Positions 1-5,901 of a stretch of DNA of 5,901 nt are shown piece after piece. How positions within the stretch are numbered: the stretch's first letter is position 1; the number at the start of each line of letters is the position of its first letter. The notes under the pieces were generated by a model. That model worked only from the letters and a program-made list of their open reading frames with translations. It did no database searches and was not told where the DNA came from. The translations under genes were made by a program, and so were the position numbers. This stretch comes from JBGPBY01 sp041481485 (GTDB taxonomy: Bacteria > Acidobacteriota > Terriglobia > 20CM-2-55-15): the NCBI GenBank assembly GCA_041481485.1, contig JBGPBY010000466.1, forward strand, positions 1 through 5,901, in the 5' to 3' direction.

Positions 1-93
1 AAATCTGTAATCCCAGCCGCGGAGCGGCGGCAGTCCTTTAGCCACCGGCGTGAGCCGGTGGAATTGAATACAGCACGAATAGAAGTGCCGGAG
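1..93. repeat. Palindromic intergenic repeat, copy 1
   Basis: This is the first of two direct copies. It matches 102-194 base for base except at 70 (a versus g) and 82 (g versus a), with a period of 101 nt. Inside it are a small GC palindrome (GCCGC at 16-20, GCGGC at 24-28) and a perfect 8-bp stem with a 4-nt loop at 42-61. No ORF covers it. It starts at the window edge, so its true left boundary, and whether further copies precede it, cannot be seen. Its size and paired palindromes resemble REP/BIME-like dispersed intergenic elements, but no transposase or known family can be assigned. Confidence 0.85.
42..61. other. Perfect hairpin with GTGA loop in repeat copy 1
   Basis: The arm CCACCGGC (42-49) pairs with GCCGGTGG (54-61) around the loop GTGA (50-53). 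Read as plus-strand RNA, this is a GNRA-type tetraloop closed by a C-G pair, a very stable class of hairpin. Read on the minus strand, as the 3' tail of the urt transcript, the loop would be UCAC. No T-run follows on either strand, so it is not a canonical intrinsic terminator. Confidence 0.8.
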
Positions 94-101
94 ACTTCCT
101 G

Positions 102-194
102 AAATCTGTAATCCCAGCCGCGGAGCGGCGGCAGTCCTTTAGCCACCGGCGTGAGCCGGTGGAATTGAATGCAGCACGAATAAAAGTGCCGGAG
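102..194. repeat. Palindromic intergenic repeat, copy 2
   Basis: This second direct copy differs from 1-93 at two positions (171 and 183). The eight bases 94-101 separate it from copy 1. It carries the same two palindromes (GCCGC at 117-121 with GCGGC at 125-129; 8-bp stem at 143-162). It ends 26 nt before the stop-codon side of urtE. Its distal edge contributes half of a possible terminator stem at 179-198. The high identity suggests recent tandem duplication or ongoing homogenisation. Confidence 0.85.
143..162. other. Perfect hairpin with GTGA loop in repeat copy 2
   Basis: This is identical to the hairpin at 42-61: CCACCGGC at 143-150, loop GTGA at 151-154, GCCGGTGG at 155-162. It lies 58 nt beyond the end of urtE. 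If transcription reads through the short terminator-like stem at 179-198, this would be a strong 3' structure able to slow exonucleases, as REP hairpins do elsewhere. That role is inference. Confidence 0.8.
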
Positions 195-198
195 GCAC
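179..198 (-). terminator. Possible intrinsic terminator of the urt operon
   Basis: On the minus strand, 22 nt after the urtE stop codon, GTGCC (198-194) and GGCAC (190-186) form a 5-bp GC-rich stem with a 3-nt TCC loop. TTTTATT (185-179) follows directly. Position, polarity and T-tract fit a Rho-independent terminator, but the stem is short and the T-tract is interrupted. Half of the stem and the T-tract belong to repeat copy 2, while the other arm is mostly outside it. It could also be fortuitous. Confidence 0.45.
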
Positions 199-220
199 GA
201 CAGATACAGCGATTGAATCC

Positions 221-916
221 TCAGACCGTCAGATGTGCGCGAACCACTTGATCCGTTAACGCATCAATCGGGCCTCGTGCGACGTGACGTCCCTTGTCCA
301 GGATGCAGAACTCGCTTGCCACGCGCCGGGCAAATGGGAGTTTTTGTTCGACCAGCAACACCGTGAGTCCTTCTTCTTTGTTCAACTTCAATATGATGTC
401 GCCAATTTCATGGACGATATTCGGCTGAATTCCTTCAGTCGGTTCGTCCAGAATCAACAGCCGGGGCTCGAGCACCAGAGCTCTCCCGATGGCGAGTTGC
501 TGTTGCTGTCCGCCGGAGAGATCGCCGCCGCGCCGGTTCGGCATTTGTTTCAGGGCAGGGAACAGGTCAAACACGCGCTTCGGAATGGATCGCGGTCCGT
601 TCTTGCGAATACCGAGTCCGACACGAAGATTCTCCTCAACGGTGAGATGAGAGAATATTTCGCGTCCCTGGGGCACATATCCGATACCGAGCCTCGCTCT
701 CTCTTCGGCTCTGCGAAGCTGCAGACTCTCCCCATTGAAGGTGATACCTCCGCTCGAAGTGGGCAACAGTCCCATGATGCATTTGAGCAGCGTGGTCTTT
801 CCCATTCCGTTTCGTCCCATCAGGCAGGTCCGGGAACCCGGAGTAACCGTCAGGTCGACGTCCCACAGTGTGTGGCTTCCGCTGTAGAACTGATTCAGTG
901 TGGTGACGTTCAGCAC
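221..916 (-). CDS. urtE: Urea ABC transporter ATP-binding subunit UrtE
   Basis: This is the cytoplasmic ATPase, LivF-like, that with UrtD powers urea import through UrtB-UrtC. The 231-residue length is normal for UrtE. Visible motifs are Walker A GRNGMGKT (34-41), Q-loop Gln83 in YVPQGREIF, signature LSGGQ (133-137) within the family-typical LSGGQQQQLAIGRAL, and Walker B LLILDE (153-158, Glu158 catalytic) followed by PTEGIQP. The switch histidine position is Gln191 (LVEQK), which is usual in LivF/UrtE-type subunits and not a defect. The N-terminus (LNQFYSGSHTLWDV) is also UrtE-like. The start is GTG at 916-914, directly after the urtD TAA with no gap. GGAG five nt upstream supports it. It is the last gene of the operon; any urease genes would have to lie beyond the window. 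Confidence 0.96.
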   Translation of the reverse strand: MLNVTTLNQFYSGSHTLWDVDLTVTPGSRTCLMGRNGMGKTTLLKCIMGLLPTSSGGITFNGESLQLRRAEERARLGIGYVPQGREIFSHLTVEENLRVGLGIRKNGPRSIPKRVFDLFPALKQMPNRRGGDLSGGQQQQLAIGRALVLEPRLLILDEPTEGIQPNIVHEIGDIILKLNKEEGLTVLLVEQKLPFARRVASEFCILDKGRHVARGPIDALTDQVVRAHLTV

Positions 917-1663
917 TTACACTCCAAGATAGACCTCGATCACTTTGGGATCGTTCTGCACGTGGCTCATATCCCCCTCGGCAATCACACGCCCTTCATG
1001 CAGCACAGTAACCCGGCGGGCGATCGATCGAACAAACTCCATGTCATGTTCGACCACCACTACGGAATGCTCTCCAGCGAGCGACTGCAGCAGTTGTTCC
1101 GTGCGTTCGATCTCCTGCGGCGTCATTCCCGCCACCGGTTCGTCGACCAGCAGCAGTTCCGGTTCCTGCATCAGCAGCATGCCGATTTCGAGCCACTGTT
1201 TCTGACCATGAGACAGAATCCGGCCATACGCCGATCGCAGATCCTTGAGCCCAGTGATCTCGAGAACTTCGTCCACTCGCTCATGCTGCTTGCTGGTCAT
1301 GCGAGCCAGGAATGTTCTGACGAACGAACGATCACCGGCCAAAGCCAATTCGAGATTTTCAAATACAGTGAGCTGCTCGAACACCGTTGGCTTCTGGAAT
1401 TTGCGGCCGATACCCGAGCGCGCAATTTCGGGTTCCGAAAGTTGCAGCAAGTCGATGTTCCGGCCAAACCAGACGGAGCCGGAATCCGGACGTGTCTTTC
1501 CCGTAATCACGTCCATCATCGTGGTTTTGCCGGCGCCATTCGGGCCAATGATGCACAGCAGTTCCCCGGGATCGACATAGAGAGACAGTTCATTCAGCGC
1601 TTTGAATCCATCGAAACTGACAGTGACTTTTTCCAGATAAAGAACCTTGTCGCGGATCGTCAT
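917..1663 (-). CDS. urtD: Urea ABC transporter ATP-binding subunit UrtD
   Basis: This is the second cytoplasmic ATPase, LivG-like, expected to pair with UrtE beneath the permease dimer. It has 248 residues, the usual size. Visible motifs are Walker A GPNGAGKT (40-47), Q-loop Gln90 in GRKFQKPTVFE, signature LSHGQ (150-154) within LSHGQKQWLEIGMLL, Walker B LLLVDE (170-175) followed by PVAGM, and switch histidine His206 (VVEHDMEFV). The LSHGQKQWLEIG stretch is characteristic of UrtD and separates it from branched-chain amino acid LivG proteins. The ATG (1663-1661) overlaps the urtC TGA by 4 nt (ATGA). Only a weak GGGA lies six nt upstream, so translation probably depends on coupling to urtC. All catalytic residues are present, and I see no sign of decay. 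Confidence 0.96.
   Translation of the reverse strand: MTIRDKVLYLEKVTVSFDGFKALNELSLYVDPGELLCIIGPNGAGKTTMMDVITGKTRPDSGSVWFGRNIDLLQLSEPEIARSGIGRKFQKPTVFEQLTVFENLELALAGDRSFVRTFLARMTSKQHERVDEVLEITGLKDLRSAYGRILSHGQKQWLEIGMLLMQEPELLLVDEPVAGMTPQEIERTEQLLQSLAGEHSVVVVEHDMEFVRSIARRVTVLHEGRVIAEGDMSHVQNDPKVIEVYLGV
922..925 (-). promoter_or_regulatory. Ribosome binding site of urtE (supports the GTG start)
   Basis: GGAG on the minus strand lies inside the last codons of urtD, five nt before the GTG at 916. It favours this GTG over any downstream start. No in-frame ATG occurs before Met33, which is too close to Walker A to be a real start. Confidence 0.7.
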
Positions 1664-2787
1664 GACTTATCCCGGTTTCGCGTAGGCAACAGCCCGATGA
1701 TGCCGCGCGGGAGAAACAACGTGACAAGGACAAACATCGCTCCCAGCGCATACAGCCAAACTTCCGGCAGTGCGGCCGTGAAGTATGTCTTGGCGTAATT
1801 GACAAGGACTGCTCCAAGCGCGGCGCCAAACAACGTCCCGCGGCCTCCCACTGCCACCCAGATCACGACTTCAATGGAATTGATGGGTGCGAATTCGCTG
1901 GGATTGATGATCCCGATCTGTGGCACATACAGCGCTCCGGCGACTCCGGCAATGATTGCTGAAAAAACGAAGACCCACAGCTTGAACGATTCCACCGAAT
2001 AACCCAGAAATCGCGTTCTGCTTTCCGCATCGCGAATGGCATGCAGCACGCGGCCGGCCCGCGAAGAAACGATCGTGCGACAGGCCAGGTAACTGGCAGC
2101 CAGCGCAACGATCGTGACCACGAGGAGCACGACGCGTGTGCGGTCGGAATGAAGATCAAATCCGAGGATGTCTTTAAAGTCCGTGAATCCGTTGTTGCCG
2201 CCGAATCCCGTGTCATTGCGGAAAAACGCCAGCATGAGGGCGTAGCTTAGCGCCTGAGTAATGATGGAAAAATAGACTCCGGTGACACGCGAGCGAAATG
2301 CAAACCAGCCGAAGACCCATGCGAGCAACGCCGGCACGATAATCATCATGGGCAGTGCGAACAGGAAGTGATTGAACCCGTGCCAGAACCAGGGCAGCGA
2401 CTTCCAGTTCAGAAACACCATGAAATCGGGAAGGATGGGATCGCCGTAAACACCGCGCGGGCCGATCTGCCGCATCAGATACATTCCCATGGCGTAGCCG
2501 CCCAATGAAAAGAAAGCGGCATGACCGAGGCTGAGAATTCCGCAGTAGCCCCAGATAAGATCGACCGCCATCGCCAGCATGGCGTAACACATGTATTTGC
2601 CGATGAGCGTCAAAGCATATGCAGAAATATGGAATGACGATGACGGAGGTACGGCCAGATTCAGAATCGGAACAAGAACGGCCACCAGCGCCAGTGCCGC
2701 CAGAAACCAGGCGCTGGCGCGCGCGTCCGGAGCGGATCCGGCTGGCGCAGACAGAACTCCGATTCGGGCGCGTTGGTGCAACAGCAC
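1660..2787 (-). CDS. urtC: Urea ABC transporter permease subunit UrtC
   Basis: This inner-membrane permease (LivM-like family) forms the urea channel together with UrtB. It has 375 residues, normal for UrtC. A short polar N-terminus (1-25) precedes the first membrane segment (about 26-46). Next comes the conserved block DLIWGYCGILSLGHAAFF (76-93), then several hydrophobic helices (about 141-164, 218-237, 270-288, 306-330, and one near the C-terminus). A cytoplasmic coupling loop SRAGRVLHAIRDAESRTRFLGY (about 242-263) should dock on an ATPase. EVVIWVAVGGRGTLFGA (306-322) is also typical of the family. The start is GTG at 2787-2785, overlapping the last base of the urtB TAG (TAGTG), with GGAG eight nt upstream. 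The next in-frame Met (66) would delete the first helix. Confidence 0.95.
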   Translation of the reverse strand: MLLHQRARIGVLSAPAGSAPDARASAWFLAALALVAVLVPILNLAVPPSSSFHISAYALTLIGKYMCYAMLAMAVDLIWGYCGILSLGHAAFFSLGGYAMGMYLMRQIGPRGVYGDPILPDFMVFLNWKSLPWFWHGFNHFLFALPMMIIVPALLAWVFGWFAFRSRVTGVYFSIITQALSYALMLAFFRNDTGFGGNNGFTDFKDILGFDLHSDRTRVVLLVVTIVALAASYLACRTIVSSRAGRVLHAIRDAESRTRFLGYSVESFKLWVFVFSAIIAGVAGALYVPQIGIINPSEFAPINSIEVVIWVAVGGRGTLFGAALGAVLVNYAKTYFTAALPEVWLYALGAMFVLVTLFLPRGIIGLLPTRNRDKS

Positions 2788-4439
2788 TAGTTATTCTCCG
2801 AGGAGCGGCCGGTTTGCGGGAATAACCCTCGGGGCCGGACCTGAATGAACAGGATGAGGGCAATGAGAATAAATATCTTTGCCAGCACGGCGCCGGAGTA
2901 GGGTTCGAGCAACTTGTTGACGATACCCATCGACATGCCGCCAATCAGCGCGCCCCAAAGATTTCCAACGCCGCCGAAAACAACCACCATGAAAGAATCG
3001 ATGATGTAGGACTGGCCGAGGTTCGGTCCGACGTTCGTCACCTGGCTCAGGGCTACGCCGGCAACGCCTGCGATTCCTGAACCCAGTCCGAATGTCATGG
3101 CATCCACCCATTCGCTCCGGATTCCCATGGCTCGGGCCATGGTTCGGTTCTGCGCGACGGCCCGGATATCCAGACCCAGACGGGTTCGTTTCAGTACGAG
3201 CATAATCGCCGCAAAGACAATCAGGGAGAATACGACGATATAGAGCCGGTTGTAGGTGATGCTGAGTGCTTCATTCAGCTGCAGCGTTCCCGACATCCAG
3301 GCCGGCGTAATCACGGATCGATTCAATGCGGAAAAAATCGAACGCACCAGTTGCTGCAGAATGAGGCTGACTCCAAACGTGGCCAGCAGTGTTTCCAGCG
3401 GACGGCCGTAGAGAAAACGAATGATGGTGCGTTCAATCAGTATGCCGGCCAGACCGGAGACCATGAAAGCAGCAGGAATCGCCACGAGTATCGAAATGCC
3501 GATGTGATTCGGCATGGCCGTCTGAACGACGTAAGTCGTATACGCGCCCAGCATCATCAGTTCGCCGTGCGCCATGTTGATGACGCCCATGACGCCGAAC
3601 GTGATCGCCAGACCGATGGCGATCAATACCAGGACCGAACCCAGACTCAGACCAAAGAAAAGCGTTTCGATGCCGGAATAAAATGTGCGCCAGCGGTCGA
3701 TGGTTCGAATTGCCGATGACGCGGCTTTGTGAACCGCGCCGTTGGCAGCTGAACCGCCTGGAGCGGTTTGATCGGCGACGTCCGCCAGCTTGTTTCGCAC
3801 ATTCTGACTGATACCGCCGCGAAGCACGGAGATGGCCGCGAGTTGCTTTGCCTCTTCCGAACTGTCCAACTCCGCAAGTGCAAGGGCGGTGGCAATTGCC
3901 TTTCTGACTTTGCCGTCGGTTTCGACGGACAGCCGTTCCTGGAGCAGGGCAATCGTAGGTTCGTCGAGAGAAGCCAGCATGTCGTTAACGGCCTGGGCCC
4001 GAACCGCCGCATCCGGACTGGACAGTCCGAAGCGGGCAATGGTGGTGCGCAGCATTCGGCGCAGTCCGTTGTTTGTCACGATTTTGGTAAGACTATCGAC
4101 CGCGGCGGATCCGCCTTCCTTCAAAGTGAGCGGATCGATCAGGTCCAGGGTCGGCGGATCCCCTTCGGTCGATTTGACGATAACAATCTTCTGATCGTCA
4201 TTGCGGTAGTACAGGCGTTCTTCCATGAACGCGGTCAGGACCGAGCGGACGCTCGGGTGAGCGCTCTTCGTCAGGCGCTCGACAATGCTTTCCTTGTCCG
4301 GGAATGACGCCTCGCGCAATTCACCAAGCGTCGACAAGAGCTCAGCATCGGCAGGAGACTGGGCGTACGCGAACCGTACGCCCCAGATGGTGAGCAGCAG
4401 CACGAACAGCCACTGCCCACCCTTGCGGATATTCATCAT
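2787..4439 (-). CDS. urtB: Urea ABC transporter permease subunit UrtB, with exported HEAT-like N-terminal domain
   Basis: This is a LivH-like permease subunit of 550 residues, the long UrtB form. Residues 1-26 look like a signal peptide: basic start, hydrophobic LFVLLLTIWGV, and a likely cleavage site AYA-QS. Residues 27 to about 250 are soluble and helical, with HEAT-like repeats in places (for example VRAQAVNDMLASLDEPTIAL at 146-165 and VRKAIATALALAEL at 178-191). They should lie in the periplasm. The permease domain runs from about 258 to the end. It has the conserved GVMGVINMAHGELMMLGAY block (282-300), the coupling loop TRLGLDIRAVAQNRTMARAM (419-438), and MVVVFGGVGNLWGALIGG (484-501) near the C-terminus. 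The ATG (4439-4437) shares one base with the urtA TAA (TAATG). No clear Shine-Dalgarno is visible, so reinitiation after urtA is likely. A second ATG follows immediately and is an equally good start. Confidence 0.95.
   Translation of the reverse strand: MMNIRKGGQWLFVLLLTIWGVRFAYAQSPADAELLSTLGELREASFPDKESIVERLTKSAHPSVRSVLTAFMEERLYYRNDDQKIVIVKSTEGDPPTLDLIDPLTLKEGGSAAVDSLTKIVTNNGLRRMLRTTIARFGLSSPDAAVRAQAVNDMLASLDEPTIALLQERLSVETDGKVRKAIATALALAELDSSEEAKQLAAISVLRGGISQNVRNKLADVADQTAPGGSAANGAVHKAASSAIRTIDRWRTFYSGIETLFFGLSLGSVLVLIAIGLAITFGVMGVINMAHGELMMLGAYTTYVVQTAMPNHIGISILVAIPAAFMVSGLAGILIERTIIRFLYGRPLETLLATFGVSLILQQLVRSIFSALNRSVITPAWMSGTLQLNEALSITYNRLYIVVFSLIVFAAIMLVLKRTRLGLDIRAVAQNRTMARAMGIRSEWVDAMTFGLGSGIAGVAGVALSQVTNVGPNLGQSYIIDSFMVVVFGGVGNLWGALIGGMSMGIVNKLLEPYSGAVLAKIFILIALILFIQVRPRGLFPQTGRSSENN
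2796..2799 (-). promoter_or_regulatory. Ribosome binding site of urtC (supports the GTG start)
   Basis: GGAG on the minus strand lies within the last codons of urtB. The spacer AATAACTA, eight nt long, separates it from the GTG at 2787. This supports a full-length UrtC that includes the first membrane helix. Confidence 0.65.
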
Positions 4440-5731
4440 TACTTATAGTTCTGGCCGGAACACTTCTTGGTGACTTTGTTGTAGTTACCGCATTTCAGAG
4501 TGACCCAATCCGCGTCGATGTCCTTGCTTCCCGGCAGAAAGTCCGACCAGGCATCGCCCGGAACTGTGGTCGCCGTCTTCCATACCACGTTGAACTGTCC
4601 GTCTGCACGTACTTCACCGATGTACACGGGCTTGGTGATGTGGTGATTCGGCAGCAGCTTCGCGATTCCACCGGTCAGATTGGGAGTCTCCAGACCCGGA
4701 AGCGCCGCGAGTACTTTTTCCACATCGGTGGAATTGGCCTTCGTAACCGCCTTCACCCAGAGATTGAAGCCAATGTAGTGGGCTTCCATGGGATCGTTCG
4801 TGGTGCGTTTCGGGTTCTTGATGTAGGCATGCCACTGATCGATGAACGCCTTATTCGCCGGCGTGCTGATGCTTTCAAAATAGTTCCACGCCGCCATGTG
4901 GCCGAGCAGAGGTTTTGTATCGACTCCGGACAGTTCCTCTTCACCGACGGAGAATGCAATCACCGGAATCTGTTCCGCGGAGATCTTCTGATTGGCGAGT
5001 TCCTTGTAGAACGGCACATTGGCGTCGCCGTTGATGGTGGAAACCACGGCAGTCTTCTTTCCCGCCGAGCCGAATTTCTTGATGGCGGCAACACGAGTCT
5101 GCCAATCCGCATTTCCAAATGGCGTGTAATTGACCGAAATGTCTGCGTCGGCCACACCCTTTGATTTCAGATAAGCCTGAAGAATCTTGTTTGTCGTTTG
5201 CGGGTACACATAATCCGTACCTTCAAGCACCCAGCGCGTGACCTTAACTTCTTTCATCAGGTAGTCGACTGCTGGAATCGCCTGCTGATTCGGCGCCGCG
5301 CCGGTATAGATGACATTCTTCGAGGATTCTTCTCCTTCATACTGCACGGGATAAAACAGCAGTCCGTTGTCCTTTTCGAATACCGGCAAAACGGATTTTC
5401 TGGAAACCGATGTCCAGCATCCAAACACGACCGCAACTTTGTCTTTTTCCAGAAGCTGCGACGCTTTTTCAGCAAACAGCGGCCAGTTGGAAGCAGGATC
5501 GACAACCACCGCTTCCAGTTTCTTTCCCAGCAATCCGCCTTTTTTATTCTGCTCATCAATCATCATGAGCACTGTATCTTTCAGCGTGGTCTCGCTGATG
5601 GCCATCGTTCCCGACAGCGAATGCAAAATTCCGACCTTAATCGTCGTGGGCTGCTGGGCCGATACGCCCAGGACCAGCGCCATCACTGCAAAAAGCAGGA
5701 TGGCGGTAACTACTATGGTTCTACGTTTCAT
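4439..5731 (-). CDS. urtA: Urea ABC transporter substrate-binding protein UrtA
   Basis: This periplasmic type I solute-binding protein captures urea (in some systems short amides as well) and delivers it to UrtBC. It has 430 residues, normal for UrtA. Residues 1-25 form a classical signal peptide: MKRR, a long hydrophobic core, and likely cleavage VSA-QQ. There is no lipobox cysteine, so the mature protein should be soluble. Hallmark UrtA segments are IKVGILHSLSGTMAISE (31-47), VVFGCWTSVSRKSVLPVFE (100-118), and LLFYPVQYEGEESSKN then YTGAAPNQQ (123-149). They distinguish it from LivJ/LivK-type amino acid binders. Two cysteines near the C-terminus (414 and 424, in KCGNYNKVTKKC) could form a disulfide. 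The ATG at 5731 has a strong AAAGGAG seven nt upstream. It is the first urt gene and lies 48 nt after a porin-like gene. Confidence 0.97.
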   Translation of the reverse strand: MKRRTIVVTAILLFAVMALVLGVSAQQPTTIKVGILHSLSGTMAISETTLKDTVLMMIDEQNKKGGLLGKKLEAVVVDPASNWPLFAEKASQLLEKDKVAVVFGCWTSVSRKSVLPVFEKDNGLLFYPVQYEGEESSKNVIYTGAAPNQQAIPAVDYLMKEVKVTRWVLEGTDYVYPQTTNKILQAYLKSKGVADADISVNYTPFGNADWQTRVAAIKKFGSAGKKTAVVSTINGDANVPFYKELANQKISAEQIPVIAFSVGEEELSGVDTKPLLGHMAAWNYFESISTPANKAFIDQWHAYIKNPKRTTNDPMEAHYIGFNLWVKAVTKANSTDVEKVLAALPGLETPNLTGGIAKLLPNHHITKPVYIGEVRADGQFNVVWKTATTVPGDAWSDFLPGSKDIDADWVTLKCGNYNKVTKKCSGQNYK

Positions 5732-5738
5732 GGGTCCG

Positions 5739-5745
5739 CTCCTTT
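5739..5745 (-). promoter_or_regulatory. Strong ribosome binding site of urtA
   Basis: AAAGGAG on the minus strand lies seven nt before the urtA ATG. It is the best Shine-Dalgarno match in the window. This fits the high level of binding protein usually needed relative to the permeases, whose starts have weaker sites. Confidence 0.8.
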
Positions 5746-5779
5746 GGTTCAGTTAGAGGTTGGGGAATCGATGGTTTGT

Positions 5780-5901
5780 TTACATTTGGATTTGGAAACC
5801 GAGTCCCAGCTGCCAGGAATTGGGACTGACTGCAGTAAACCTCGTGTTCTTGTAAAACGTCATCACGCGGGCATTGAATTCCTTGATGACGTAATTCACA
5901 T
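5780..5901 (-). CDS. C-terminal end of a probable outer-membrane porin (5' part outside window)
   Basis: The frame read from 5899 down is open for 39 codons and closes with TAA at 5782-5780. The peptide begins VNYVIKEFNARVMTFYKNTR and ends SWQLGLGFQIQM. The alternating hydrophobic and polar residues in NYVIKEFNARVMTFY, then WQLGLGFQIQM, look like the last two beta-strands of an outer-membrane barrel joined by a polar loop. The style recalls phosphate-selective porin O/P-like proteins. The final residue is Met instead of the common Phe. The stop lies 48 nt before the urtA ATG on the same strand. That gap (5732-5779) contains the urtA ribosome binding site and no visible hairpin terminator or clear -35/-10 pair, so co-transcription with urt is plausible. 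Only the tail is visible, so substrate and family remain uncertain. Confidence 0.6.
   Translation of the reverse strand, partial: VNYVIKEFNARVMTFYKNTRFTAVSPNSWQLGLGFQIQM

Noticed and set aside
1..194. CRISPR array
   Set aside because: The units are about 93 nt with only an 8-nt gap that is not spacer-like, and there are only two copies. No cas gene is present. The structure fits palindromic intergenic repeats instead.
104..205. ATCTGT (104-109) and ACAGAT (200-205) as terminal inverted repeats of a small mobile element around copy 2
   Set aside because: The match is only 6 bp. The right-hand arm is missing next to copy 1, and no target-site duplication is visible. Chance is the simpler explanation.
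284..1798. Long plus-strand open frame (504 codons) across urtE, urtD and the end of urtC
   Set aside because: It is antisense to three well-conserved genes whose motifs are intact. The translated product has no recognisable domain and is rich in His, Gln and Arg, as expected from reading biased codons backwards. No good ribosome binding site precedes it.
3351..4307. Plus-strand open frames opposite urtB (3351-3719, 3768-4307, 3832-4194)
   Set aside because: They lie antisense to the intact urtB frame, have low-complexity composition, and overlap one another in different frames. They are shadows of the real gene.
221..5731. Branched-chain amino acid (Liv) transporter instead of urea transporter
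   Set aside because: The five-gene order can fit either, but the UrtA segment around GCWTSVSRKS, the UrtD signature LSHGQKQWLEIG and the long exported-domain UrtB are specific to urea systems.
5732..5779. Promoter, sigma-54 site or terminator between the porin-like gene and urtA
   Set aside because: No GG-N10-GC sigma-54 pattern, no convincing -35/-10 pair and no GC stem with a T-run were found on the minus strand in these 48 nt.

Overview
The window holds one nearly complete functional unit, a five-gene urea ABC importer operon (urtA-urtB-urtC-urtD-urtE). It lies entirely on the minus strand, so transcription runs from high to low coordinates. It encodes the periplasmic urea-binding protein (4439-5731), two membrane permeases (2787-4439 and 1660-2787) and two ATPases (917-1663 and 221-916). 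All five genes look intact and of normal family length. Every internal junction overlaps by 1 or 4 nt or abuts with no gap, which suggests one translationally coupled mRNA.

Upstream of urtA, at the right edge, are the last 39 codons of another minus-strand gene (5780-5901). Its end looks like the final strands of an outer-membrane beta-barrel, probably a porin. Only 48 nt separate it from urtA, and I see no terminator or convincing promoter there. The porin may therefore be the first gene of the transcript, giving an outer-membrane pore followed by a periplasmic binder and an inner-membrane importer. The main promoter and any nitrogen-control site would then lie outside the window.

Downstream of urtE, positions 1-194 contain no gene. 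They hold two near-identical direct copies, about 93 bp each with a 101-nt period, of a repeat with two GC-rich palindromes. One palindrome is a perfect 8-bp stem closing a GTGA loop. A short stem followed by TTTTATT, formed at the edge of the second copy, could be the intrinsic terminator of the operon.

Organism: two signal-peptide-bearing exported proteins and a porin-like C-terminus point to a diderm (Gram-negative) bacterium of moderately high GC. The palindromic intergenic repeats, the porin-urt arrangement and the protein style make me think of Planctomycetota or Acidobacteriota. That is an impression and cannot be settled from this sequence. No urease, phage, CRISPR, tRNA or insertion-sequence gene is present. 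I do not see an undescribed multi-gene system. The repeat pair and the porin linkage are the parts most worth following up.
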